A stretch of DNA of 64,000 bases from Flavobacteriaceae bacterium (GTDB taxonomy: Bacteria; Bacteroidota; Bacteroidia; Flavobacteriales; Flavobacteriaceae): NCBI GenBank assembly GCA_026709415.1, contig JAPOSZ010000027.1, positions 1-64,000 on the forward strand, given 5' to 3'. The notes under the pieces were generated by a model. It saw only the letters and a program-made list of their open reading frames with translations. It was not told the DNA's origin and did not search any database. Positions 8,947-17,450 of this stretch are shown in pieces (position 1 is the stretch's first letter; every line of letters starts with the position of its first letter). The position numbers were made by a program, and so were the translations under genes.

Positions 8947-10470
8947 TTAATTTTTGTCCCACCACACTCTATTCTGCTGGGTATCACCTCCCATACGATT
9001 GATGGCTTCTTCTAACTTTTCTCCATTGAGCCTTCTTTCAGCATCACTATAAGTTAGTCTTCTAGGAAATTGTCCTTCATTGATGGTCCCCATATACTCC
9101 AAAGGAGCTAAAATGGGAAATCCCGTACGTCGTTTTTCAAACCAAGCTTCAACACCATTCATGCAAAGCGACATCCATTTTTGAGTGATGATTTGCTCAA
9201 GGGCTCTTGACTCATCATACTTGATTTGGGATTGATTGATGTAGCTCTCGACAGCCTGGTCATCCGTTACTCCATACATTTCCATAGAAGCTCTAATGCC
9301 TTGATAATAATAAACCTCCGGATCGCCACCTAGATACCCACGCATGGCGGCTTCAGCTTTCAAAAAAGATACTTCAGCAAAATGCAAATTATAAGTCGCT
9401 CCATCATCTTCTAAAAAGGCTTCTCCTACTCGACTAAACTGATCAAAATGATCTTGATCAAATACTGATTGCTCGTTCGGATCAAGACCATTGGCCAACC
9501 CTCGATAAGCCCCATCTGATTTAGCTGGTTTCACAAAAAACGGCAACCTTGGATCATTATTTTCAACCAAAAAATCAACGATTGTTTTAGACATGCGCGT
9601 GTTATTGAAGACTTCTGTCACCAAAATGGGATTTCGGAAATAAATATTGGACGTGGTGGGATCCCAATTCAGTTTATTGGAATCTTCATGATTTTCAAAC
9701 AGTGGCTGACTATTGATACTATTGATAATCGATAATGTTAATTCAGGGGCCACATAAACCACCCGTAAGGCAATCCTCAATAATAGAGAGTTGGCAAACT
9801 TTTCCCATCGCTGAATCTGACCATTATAAAGGAGATCTGCTGGACCGTATGAGGGAAAACTTCCCGGTGTGCTGATGAGTTCTTTACCCCTATTGATTTG
9901 TTCTACAAGATCTCGGTAGATGGATTCTTGAGTATCGAATTGAGGTAGTGAAGTTTTAAAGGCTTCTGAATATGGTATGTCCCCAAATAGATCGGTAGTT
10001 CTTTGAAATAAAAACGATTTCCAAATTCTAGCAATGCCTTCTTTATGTGGGTTCTCTCGTTGCTGACTCACTTCAACCGCATGATGAGCATAAAATAACG
10101 GGGCTATTTCCCATGTCTGATCGCCATACATTCGATCCCATATATTGGAAAATAATCCATAACTTGGTTCGTAATGATCAATCGATCCGGAACCATCCAA
10201 TGTATTGTATTGCATGTACTGGTTGGCCACGATTCGTTGCAATCGATCATACATATACCACGTGAGACTTCCTCTTTGTGTCGCCACTGTAAACAAACCA
10301 TCGGGTTCGGTGGTAACAGCCCCTGTTTTTGGAAAGTTAATTTCATCAAAGTTTTTATCACAACCACTAAACACCAACAACGTGGCGCTCGCCACCAAAA
10401 CAATTCCTAGAGACCTAATAAGATGAATCTCTGATTTTGAAACAAGGGGGCTTAAACAATTATGGATCAT
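8947..10470 (-). CDS. SusD/RagB-like starch-binding-type lipoprotein (PUL 1)
   Basis: A 507-residue SusD-family lipoprotein. The signal ends at Cys37 (LLVFSGCDKNFDEIN), the typical SusD lipobox followed by Asp and Asn residues. TPR-like helices follow, including GIARIWKSFLFQRTTDLFGD, PYSEAF, YRDLVEQINRGKELI and the late LEQIITQKWMSLCMNGVEAW with FEKRRTGFP. The FQRTTDLFGDIPYSEA and EAWFEKRRTGFP motifs are diagnostic of the SusD-like family (SusD_2 type). SusD caps the SusC transporter at the cell surface and binds the glycan. It starts 9 bases after the SusC stop, so the two are co-transcribed. Confidence 0.93.
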   Translation of the reverse strand: MIHNCLSPLVSKSEIHLIRSLGIVLVASATLLVFSGCDKNFDEINFPKTGAVTTEPDGLFTVATQRGSLTWYMYDRLQRIVANQYMQYNTLDGSGSIDHYEPSYGLFSNIWDRMYGDQTWEIAPLFYAHHAVEVSQQRENPHKEGIARIWKSFLFQRTTDLFGDIPYSEAFKTSLPQFDTQESIYRDLVEQINRGKELISTPGSFPSYGPADLLYNGQIQRWEKFANSLLLRIALRVVYVAPELTLSIINSINSQPLFENHEDSNKLNWDPTTSNIYFRNPILVTEVFNNTRMSKTIVDFLVENNDPRLPFFVKPAKSDGAYRGLANGLDPNEQSVFDQDHFDQFSRVGEAFLEDDGATYNLHFAEVSFLKAEAAMRGYLGGDPEVYYYQGIRASMEMYGVTDDQAVESYINQSQIKYDESRALEQIITQKWMSLCMNGVEAWFEKRRTGFPILAPLEYMGTINEGQFPRRLTYSDAERRLNGEKLEEAINRMGGDTQQNRVWWDKN

Positions 10471-10479
10471 TTTCTTCTC

Positions 10480-13400
10480 TTATAACCCTATATTCAATCG
10501 AACACCAACATTTCTTAGTTCCGGAAACGCAAACGATTCAATCCCTTGTGCTTTGCCTGACGACAATGAAGATTGAGGAGCAAAACCTTCCGTATGTCTC
10601 AATAAATAAGCAAGATTACTTCCAAAAACACTAATTCTAAAATCATTCAAAGGCCATACTTTGTTCAACGCCTTTGATAATTGAAAAGAAATCGACAATT
10701 CCCTCAAACGAACAAATGAAGAATCAAAAACATTCGCTTCATTGATGCCCGATAATCGACTCCAATAGCGTTGGGGGTTCACAAAATGTTCAATAGGATT
10801 TCCCTGCTCATCAACTCCTTCAACACCAACTCCATTGGTTGGGATCCACTCATTGGGTCGATATCCCAAGGCTACTCTTTCCTGTTCGGATTGGTACCAA
10901 CCATTTCTTCCTTCGATGGTATGTTCCAACGTACCAACAGCTGATCCCACCGCATAAGATGAACTATAAATAACCCCACCAAATTGAGCGTCTAGTGCAA
11001 AATAGAGAGAAATATTTTTATAATTCAAGCTGCTATTGAGTCCCAACAACCAATCGGGTTGCACTTGACCAAGAACAAAATCAGAATTACCATCCGCTTC
11101 AATCTCAGCCGTGGGTAAGTTAAATTCATCGATGATCAATTGACCGGAGTCCGTCTTTTCAAATCTGGAGCCAACCAATAAATCACTTCGTTGCCCTGAT
11201 CTGGCTTGAATACTGATACCGGCACGACTACCTCCTAATATCAAGATGGGTAATTCTTCCGTTAGTTCCAACACTTCATTGGTATTCAATGCCGCATTGG
11301 CATTGATGGACCATGAAACATTTGGTTTTTCAATGGGTTTTCCAGATAAAACAAATTCGAATCCTTCATTCCGTATGGACCCTGAATTAATCCACTGATT
11401 TTCAAAACCGGTGGTGCTCGCCACGGGAGCTGTGAAGATTTGATCGGTTGAATCATTACGATACCAACTAAAGTCCATATTGGCTCGACCACCAAACAAT
11501 CGCACATCCAAACCCAATTCAATGGCTGTGGTGCTTTCTGGTTTGATTTCTGAATTCGGTCCAATTCGAGGAACACGCGTAAACGGTTGGCCCAAATGTC
11601 CTGTCGATGGGGTGTATGTAAAAAAGAGAGCACTTGTAGAAAGGCTATTGGCGTTTCCCACTTTGGCATAAGAAGCTCTCAATTTTAAAAACTCCATAAA
11701 ATCAGGGAGTTGTGAGAATGTTTCTGTGGCAATCCAACTAAAGTTGGAACTCCAATAAGCAAAACTCCTATTCTCTTTGGGCAAGACTGAATTCCAATCA
11801 TTTCTATAAGTGAAATTCGCATAGAGTTGGTTTTTCCAATCCAAATCAAGCGTCGAGAAAACGGAGTTTAAGCGTCTTTGAGCAATGCCTTGTGAAGATT
11901 CAATTTCTTTAAAGTTATTGACCACCCATAAGTTTGGATTGACCATATCGTCACCATTGGATGATAAACTGTCAAATTGGGTGTCAATGGAACTAACCCC
12001 AGAGGTTAGATTGATATCTATACGGCCCATTTTTCTTCGGGCTGTCAATAAAAAATCATAATTAGATATCAGTCGATGGCTGATGCCATATCGAAAACTG
12101 GCCACGGGAGAGGTTTTGTAAACGGTATTTTCAGCCACTCTATTTTCTCTTTCATCCGATATGTAATCCCAGCCTGCCCGACCACTTCCATTGAGCCAAG
12201 GAAACATTTCAAAATCGAGTTTAAAATATCCGATCAAACGTTCTCTAATATCTGAATTGGTATTCAGATAGATTCCCCAATATGGGTTTTGATTAAAAGA
12301 GCCTTGTGTTTTACCATCCCAAGTAATGACCTTTCCTTCTTCATTGATATAAGGTTGCAAATCATCCAAAATCACCGATCGAGGCATGATGTAAAAGTTC
12401 CTGACTGGATTATCCGGAGAACCTCCCAAATTGGGTCGATTAAAAACGTTTTGATTGAAATAATTGACTTTGGTGGTGAAAGTTAATTTTTGATCAAACT
12501 TTCGAGAATAAGTGATGCTCGCTGTTTTCCGATTTAGATCACTATTGGGCATGATGCTTAACAAATCATATAAACTAGCGGATAGGCGAAATTGATTTTT
12601 ATCGTCACTGGCTGTTAACTGCAAATTATGGTTGTGATTGACTCCTGTACGAAAAAATGATTTCATTTGATTTTCAACCGATTGATAAGTCTGCTGCTCT
12701 CCCAACCAATTGGTGATCGAGCGACCATCAAATTGGGGACCAAAACTCAAGGTATTCAATGGGGTAAACATCCCTTGAGCGCCTCGCCCAAATTCATTTT
12801 GAAACTTTGGAAAAATATAGGGTTGTTCCCATAAAATGGAGCTACTTATTTGGATATCTAAATCTTTTCCTTCTCTACCCTTTTTGGTTTCAATAACGAT
12901 CACCCCATTGGTCCCTAATGAACCATAAAGGGCCGTAGCCCCTGGCCCTTTGAGAACCGTAACTGATTCGATATCATCTGGATTGATGGTGCTCAGTGGA
13001 TCACCAAAATCGAGTCCTCCATCTTGTGTCGCTCGATTATCCCCTGGTTCACTATTGACAATGAAACCATCAATCACAAATAGTGGTTGATCGCTCCCTG
13101 TCAGCGAACTGCTTCCACGAATCAAAACTCGGTTGGATGCGGCAGGACCCCCGCCACTTGGACTGATATTGAGTCCAGCCACTAATCCTGATAATTTACC
13201 AAGCACATTGACCGATGTGTTGTTTTCAAATACCTGCTGGTCAATGGATTGCACCGCATACCCCAAGGATTTTTCATCTCTTGAAATTCCCAAAGCCGTC
13301 ACCACGACAGCATCCATGACCATCGCATCTGGCTGAAGAAAAATCGTCTGTATTGCGTCTGTATCGATCAACAGCGTTTGGGTCTCGTATCCAATAAATG

Positions 13401-13632
13401 AGATGGTTAATTCTTGGCTTCCATTGAGTTGAATGATGAATTTTCCTTCGATATCGGTGATCGCACTGAAGTCAGGGAATTCATTGGGTTTCACAGTGGC
13501 TCCCATCAAGGGTTGGTTACTCTCAGCATCCAAAACAATTCCTTGAATTTGAGCAAACGATACAACATTGATGAGCCACCCAACCAATAAACTCAACCAA
13601 AAGGAACTCAGATAACTCTCTTTATTTTTCAT
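10480..13632 (-). CDS. SusC/RagA-type TonB-dependent outer membrane receptor (PUL 1)
   Basis: A 1050-residue receptor with a signal peptide, a carboxypeptidase-D regulatory-like domain (about 29-110, IQGIVLDAESNQPLMGATV), a TonB plug (about 115-260, including VLIRGSSSLTGSDQPLFVID and VLKGPGATALYGSLGTNGVI) and a long beta-barrel ending in LRNVGVRLNIGL. The RGxxSLxGxxxPLFVIDG block is the SusC/RagA signature. With TonB energy it imports oligosaccharides held by SusD. It is the first gene of the PUL 1 operon; a candidate Bacteroidota-type -7 element lies about 45 bases upstream. No sigma/anti-sigma pair or hybrid two-component regulator is next to it in the window. Confidence 0.95.
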   Translation of the reverse strand: MKNKESYLSSFWLSLLVGWLINVVSFAQIQGIVLDAESNQPLMGATVKPNEFPDFSAITDIEGKFIIQLNGSQELTISFIGYETQTLLIDTDAIQTIFLQPDAMVMDAVVVTALGISRDEKSLGYAVQSIDQQVFENNTSVNVLGKLSGLVAGLNISPSGGGPAASNRVLIRGSSSLTGSDQPLFVIDGFIVNSEPGDNRATQDGGLDFGDPLSTINPDDIESVTVLKGPGATALYGSLGTNGVIVIETKKGREGKDLDIQISSSILWEQPYIFPKFQNEFGRGAQGMFTPLNTLSFGPQFDGRSITNWLGEQQTYQSVENQMKSFFRTGVNHNHNLQLTASDDKNQFRLSASLYDLLSIMPNSDLNRKTASITYSRKFDQKLTFTTKVNYFNQNVFNRPNLGGSPDNPVRNFYIMPRSVILDDLQPYINEEGKVITWDGKTQGSFNQNPYWGIYLNTNSDIRERLIGYFKLDFEMFPWLNGSGRAGWDYISDERENRVAENTVYKTSPVASFRYGISHRLISNYDFLLTARRKMGRIDINLTSGVSSIDTQFDSLSSNGDDMVNPNLWVVNNFKEIESSQGIAQRRLNSVFSTLDLDWKNQLYANFTYRNDWNSVLPKENRSFAYWSSNFSWIATETFSQLPDFMEFLKLRASYAKVGNANSLSTSALFFTYTPSTGHLGQPFTRVPRIGPNSEIKPESTTAIELGLDVRLFGGRANMDFSWYRNDSTDQIFTAPVASTTGFENQWINSGSIRNEGFEFVLSGKPIEKPNVSWSINANAALNTNEVLELTEELPILILGGSRAGISIQARSGQRSDLLVGSRFEKTDSGQLIIDEFNLPTAEIEADGNSDFVLGQVQPDWLLGLNSSLNYKNISLYFALDAQFGGVIYSSSYAVGSAVGTLEHTIEGRNGWYQSEQERVALGYRPNEWIPTNGVGVEGVDEQGNPIEHFVNPQRYWSRLSGINEANVFDSSFVRLRELSISFQLSKALNKVWPLNDFRISVFGSNLAYLLRHTEGFAPQSSLSSGKAQGIESFAFPELRNVGVRLNIGL

Positions 13633-13676
13633 CTAATCGATTCTCACCATAAAAAATATGCGAGAACTTTTTTTGT

Positions 13677-13684
13677 CAAATATA
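13677..13684 (-). promoter_or_regulatory. Candidate -7 promoter element of PUL 1
   Basis: On the minus strand this reads TATATTTG, matching the Bacteroidota TAnnTTTG -7 consensus, about 45 bases upstream of the SusC start. A matching -33 TTTG at the expected distance is not obvious, so the call is weak. Confidence 0.35.
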
Positions 13685-13912
13685 GAATAGTAACCAATAA
13701 GATACTTCTCAGATTATAGAAATTTAGTTCTTTTGGCATTTTCACCTATTGTCCTGTTAAATAAATGCCCCTTCAGAAATCAATAATCCATCCTGAGAAA
13801 TTAATATTTGATAGAACAAATTAGCCCAAAAAGACCTCTGTTTTTTTTACAAACGGGTTCAAAACACCTTGGTTTTGAGCTCATCCACAATCAAAACAGC
13901 CATGGAAAAAAG

Positions 13913-13985
13913 AGCGAGAGACGGGATTCGAACCCGCGGCCCTCAGCTTGGAAGGCTGATGCTCTACCAACTGAGCTACTCTCGC
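13913..13985 (-). tRNA. tRNA-Gly (TCC)
   Basis: The minus strand starts GCGAGAGTAGCTCAGTTGG and ends in CTCTCGC plus a discriminator T. The 7-bp acceptor stem pairs perfectly. The anticodon loop CTTCCAA gives anticodon TCC, and the T-arm GGGTTCGAATCCC is intact. No CCA is encoded. It is the last of three clustered tRNAs. Confidence 0.96.
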
Positions 13986-14001
13986 TGATATATCGATGGT
14001 G

Positions 14002-14084
14002 TGGGGAGAGCAGGATTCGAACCTACGAAGTTAAAAAACAACAGATTTACAGTCTGTCCTCGTTGACCGCTTGAGTATCTCCCC
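14002..14084 (-). tRNA. tRNA-Tyr (GTA)
   Basis: The minus strand starts GGGGAGATACTCAAGCGG and ends TCTCCCC plus A, with a perfect acceptor stem. The anticodon loop CTGTAAA gives GTA. The long variable arm (class II, total 83 nt) is as expected for bacterial tRNA-Tyr. Confidence 0.96.
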
Positions 14085-14102
14085 TTAAGATTGTCTCTCA
14101 TG

Positions 14103-14176
14103 AGCCGATGGAGGGACTCGAACCCACGACCTGCTGATTACAAATCAGCTGCTCTAGCCAGCTGAGCTACATCGGC
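14103..14176 (-). tRNA. tRNA-Thr (TGT)
   Basis: The minus strand starts GCCGATGTAGCTCAGCTGG and ends CATCGGC plus T. The anticodon loop TTTGTAA gives TGT. It is the first of the Thr-Tyr-Gly cluster, the usual Bacteroidota order; the tRNA-Thr(GGT) and tuf that often follow are not present. Confidence 0.96.
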
Positions 14177-14329
14177 TTATCTTTAGCCTTATCGGCGTGC
14201 AAAATAAAGTTATTTTTTGATACTGTGCTATCCGTTTTTGGGATGCCATCCGAATGAACTAGGATGACCTATTCCAAACAACCGTTGATGATGGAAGAGT
14301 CTACAATGTACTCGATTTCAACTTGGGCA

Positions 14330-17300
14330 TCATTCAATCCAATCGAGCTTGTATAATACAAATGATTCCGAATCCCTCAAACCCGGTTCGACTCCTGTCC
14401 TTGTTCTTGTTGGAGATCTTAAATATTGTCGGCCTCCAAATTCACCTTTTGAATAAAGTTCGATGCTCTTCTTCTTTTCTGGCTCTGGAGAGATATAAAC
14501 AACGTTTTCAGATGATTGATCGACCATTATAGGCTTTCTAAATCTACTTCCTCCTATAATGGGAGGTGGTTGGCCAATCACTGAATCCGTCCCACCGGGA
14601 ATATTAGATTCTAATGTAACCACTATGGATTGGCCTTCCATTCTCGTTGCTTTTAAGCTTTTTAGTCCTCCTGTGGGATCCTCATCCGAAGTGCCAAACC
14701 GAATATTACTGGTTATTTCAACGGAGATCCCATCAAATCGATCACTTCGGTCATAGGCCGAGATGCGATAATTGGAGGTGCCATCAATGGGTTCAATATT
14801 AAAATCTATATTCCCTGGTTTGGTTGGAGAAGTCTTTCTTTGATCTTGACCTTCCTCATTAGGAAAAGCACTGATCAGAGTATCCAAAATTTGACGTTGA
14901 TTGATTGAAGTTGTCAACGCCATGGAGCTTTTGGCATGTTTTATTTTTTTTGAAAAAATTTCTGGTTCAAAATCTCTATCAAGTCTGGTTGGGTCCAGGT
15001 ATAGCGTGTGCGTGCGTGAATACGATTCTGAGGGATCGCCAATCGTCAATTGAATGTATGGCGCATCATCAGAGCCCGTATCGCTGATCGCATTGATATT
15101 CCCTAGGGTTAGGGGTCTATTATCAACCAAATCAGAGGTAATGGTGGATTGAGGCATGCCACCAGCAAAAGCCTCGATATTGACTTCATTAACTGAAAAA
15201 AAACTTGAATCGTCTTCTATTTCTTTGATGTACTCGGCCCAGTTTCTAATAGAACCTCCCTCTGGTAATTCAATACTTTTTTCCACACCATTGGCTTTGA
15301 TGGTCACTGTTGGGCTGAGGGTACCGCTATCAGGTGTTATCACGAACCCTCTTTTGGCCTTGATCCCATCCGATGGTTTTTCGCCAACCCTTCGAATCAA
15401 TAGCAAATGATTTTGATTCTCAGCGGTCATCTCATCAATTGAAACAGGTTCGCCATCTTCTCCCTCTTGAAAGGATTCGGCTGAATCAAAATATACACTG
15501 ATATCCCCGTTTTTCGATAGAGCCGATTGAAAATAACTTCTGAGGTCAGTTAATCCCGAATCAGAACTGATGACTCCCTCCGGATCCGTTTCCTCATCGG
15601 TATCATCTTCAAATTCTATAATTTCAGCGGCTGATAAATCATTTTCAAACCCAAGTCCTCCTATTTTGATGGACACGGCACCCACTTTGGTTTGAGCAGA
15701 ACTTAGACTCGGAAATTCAATCGATGATAATTCGTCATTACTTTGGATTTCTAACACTTGTAGATGATTGATATTCGGCACACTTAAAGAGGTTATATCT
15801 CGGTTATTGATTACTTTCAATTCTCCTTTTGATCCCTTGTCTAAATTGATGTGATTCAGGTTTAAATCTCCCTCCACATCCGAGTTTTCGATCTGTACTA
15901 TTTTGATTTCCCCTTTTAGATCGACTGATTCTAAATCATTATTGTTGATGAGTTTCACTTCTACCGCTTTACCGTCAAACTTGAATTCTTCTAAATCAGA
16001 AAAGTTAGAAGCATCTAATTCAAATTTTTCATTAATGGAAATAAGATCTAATATTTTTAAATCCTTTTTGTCTTTTACATCCCATTCGTTTATTCTGGCT
16101 TTGACCGATATGACATCCGAGTGAATGATTAACTTTCCTTTAAAAGCGGGCAATTCGGCTGAAAAAACATCTTCTAATTCAACGATTTTTCCATCTGTAA
16201 AAGCCGGTAATTCAGCCAATTTGGGGCCTTGTATCTTTAGGGTTCTGGCTGGAGTTTTGGGATCTATTTCGATGGACTCTAATTTCTTTAGATTCAATGA
16301 GCTGTCCCTATTCGTTTTAATCGTCAAACTGTTGGGGTAGTTCACCAAAGAACCTAAATCCAAAGAATTCAAATCATTCAATTCAATTTGATGATTCCCA
16401 TTAGAAAAATGTGAGACAGCGGATGCCAATGGACCTGTCGAAAATGATTTAACGCCTTCCAACAAAGGAAATGCCACAGAAGTAATGGACACTTCATACT
16501 GATCTGAAATCACTAAGTTATTGACCTTTGTCAGTTTTGGAAAGTTGATATCGCCCACTTGATGAATCAATAGATTGCCATCAATAGCTTCTATGTTGTC
16601 AAAATAGACGGGTGGACCATCCTTATTTTGTGTGTGTATGACGAGATTACCGGAAACATAATGAACCGATGACATGATTTCATTGAGTTTTTGGGTATCC
16701 ATGCCTTCTAAAGTTCGAATAGTGAGGTTTCCTTGGATATATTTCAGATTGCTTTTGATGGTATGGAAAAAGTTTAAACTGCCTATACTGCTTATTTCTG
16801 GAGAACCAGAATAAAAGTCAATTCGTATGTCCACCAATTTCTCCAATTGATTTTTAAGAGCTTCTATCTCTTGATTAATGGCATTGAATTGTTCAATAAA
16901 TTTCTCGTCATCTTCCTTTTCTTGAATAGTTTTGGTTAGCCGCTGTTCTAATTCTTTTAAAAAGTCTTCATTGATTTGAATAGCCTTGGTTAATCGTTGT
17001 TCTAATTCTTTTAAAGCTTCTTCATCAATTTGGTTTGTTTCTGTTGACTTCACCACTTCTGTAATTTGATTGATAGTCGTCGTTTGGGAATTTTTCACTT
17101 CAATACCCAAATCAGCCAGTGTTGACATGATTTGATTTTGATTAACCGTTAGAGTGCTAATTAAAGAATGAATGACAACTGTATTGTTTTCCAGATCTGA
17201 AAGTTTTGTTTCGAGTGTAGCTATCGTTGATTTGACCGATTCGATCGAATTAATAATGGTCGAAAAGTTTGACTGAATACTCTTTAATTCAGCTATTTGC

Positions 17301-17440
17301 GTATTTAAATCATCGAATTCATCTTGATAATATTCAGCACAAGAAATAACAAAAAGTAGGACTATGGGTATGAAACGTTTCACTTTTATTGGATTAAAGT
17401 TTAAACACTTTTGCTGATTTTTTATCAATTTGCGATTCAT
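14330..17440 (-). CDS. Coiled-coil-stalk lipoprotein with long strand-repeat head; last gene of PUL 2
   Basis: A 1036-residue lipoprotein, family not recognised. A late signal (FIPIVLLFVISCAEYY) puts the lipid Cys at residue 34. Residues about 40-205 are heptad-rich coiled coil, including two near-repeats of LKELEQRLTK. From about 205 to 640 come irregular short repeats such as LVISDQYEVSITSVAFPLLE and LEIQSNDELSSIEFPSLSSA, which look like a receptor-L or leucine-rich beta-solenoid. The last 350 residues are mixed beta (HTLYLDPTRLDRDFEPEI). It starts 10 bases after the CBM96-like gene, so it belongs to the PUL 2 operon, where it could act as a surface stalk that presents a binding head. Other coiled-coil lipoproteins in the window share only the architecture. 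The glycan role is inferred from the operon. Confidence 0.68.
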   Translation of the reverse strand: MNRKLIKNQQKCLNFNPIKVKRFIPIVLLFVISCAEYYQDEFDDLNTQIAELKSIQSNFSTIINSIESVKSTIATLETKLSDLENNTVVIHSLISTLTVNQNQIMSTLADLGIEVKNSQTTTINQITEVVKSTETNQIDEEALKELEQRLTKAIQINEDFLKELEQRLTKTIQEKEDDEKFIEQFNAINQEIEALKNQLEKLVDIRIDFYSGSPEISSIGSLNFFHTIKSNLKYIQGNLTIRTLEGMDTQKLNEIMSSVHYVSGNLVIHTQNKDGPPVYFDNIEAIDGNLLIHQVGDINFPKLTKVNNLVISDQYEVSITSVAFPLLEGVKSFSTGPLASAVSHFSNGNHQIELNDLNSLDLGSLVNYPNSLTIKTNRDSSLNLKKLESIEIDPKTPARTLKIQGPKLAELPAFTDGKIVELEDVFSAELPAFKGKLIIHSDVISVKARINEWDVKDKKDLKILDLISINEKFELDASNFSDLEEFKFDGKAVEVKLINNNDLESVDLKGEIKIVQIENSDVEGDLNLNHINLDKGSKGELKVINNRDITSLSVPNINHLQVLEIQSNDELSSIEFPSLSSAQTKVGAVSIKIGGLGFENDLSAAEIIEFEDDTDEETDPEGVISSDSGLTDLRSYFQSALSKNGDISVYFDSAESFQEGEDGEPVSIDEMTAENQNHLLLIRRVGEKPSDGIKAKRGFVITPDSGTLSPTVTIKANGVEKSIELPEGGSIRNWAEYIKEIEDDSSFFSVNEVNIEAFAGGMPQSTITSDLVDNRPLTLGNINAISDTGSDDAPYIQLTIGDPSESYSRTHTLYLDPTRLDRDFEPEIFSKKIKHAKSSMALTTSINQRQILDTLISAFPNEEGQDQRKTSPTKPGNIDFNIEPIDGTSNYRISAYDRSDRFDGISVEITSNIRFGTSDEDPTGGLKSLKATRMEGQSIVVTLESNIPGGTDSVIGQPPPIIGGSRFRKPIMVDQSSENVVYISPEPEKKKSIELYSKGEFGGRQYLRSPTRTRTGVEPGLRDSESFVLYKLDWIE

Positions 17441-17450
17441 TAAACGGCAT

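Noticed and set aside
13808-14074. 88-codon plus-strand frame with RRDSNPRPSAWKADALPTEL
   Set aside because: This is the well-known false protein produced by reading across tRNA genes in antisense; it covers tRNA-Gly and tRNA-Tyr.
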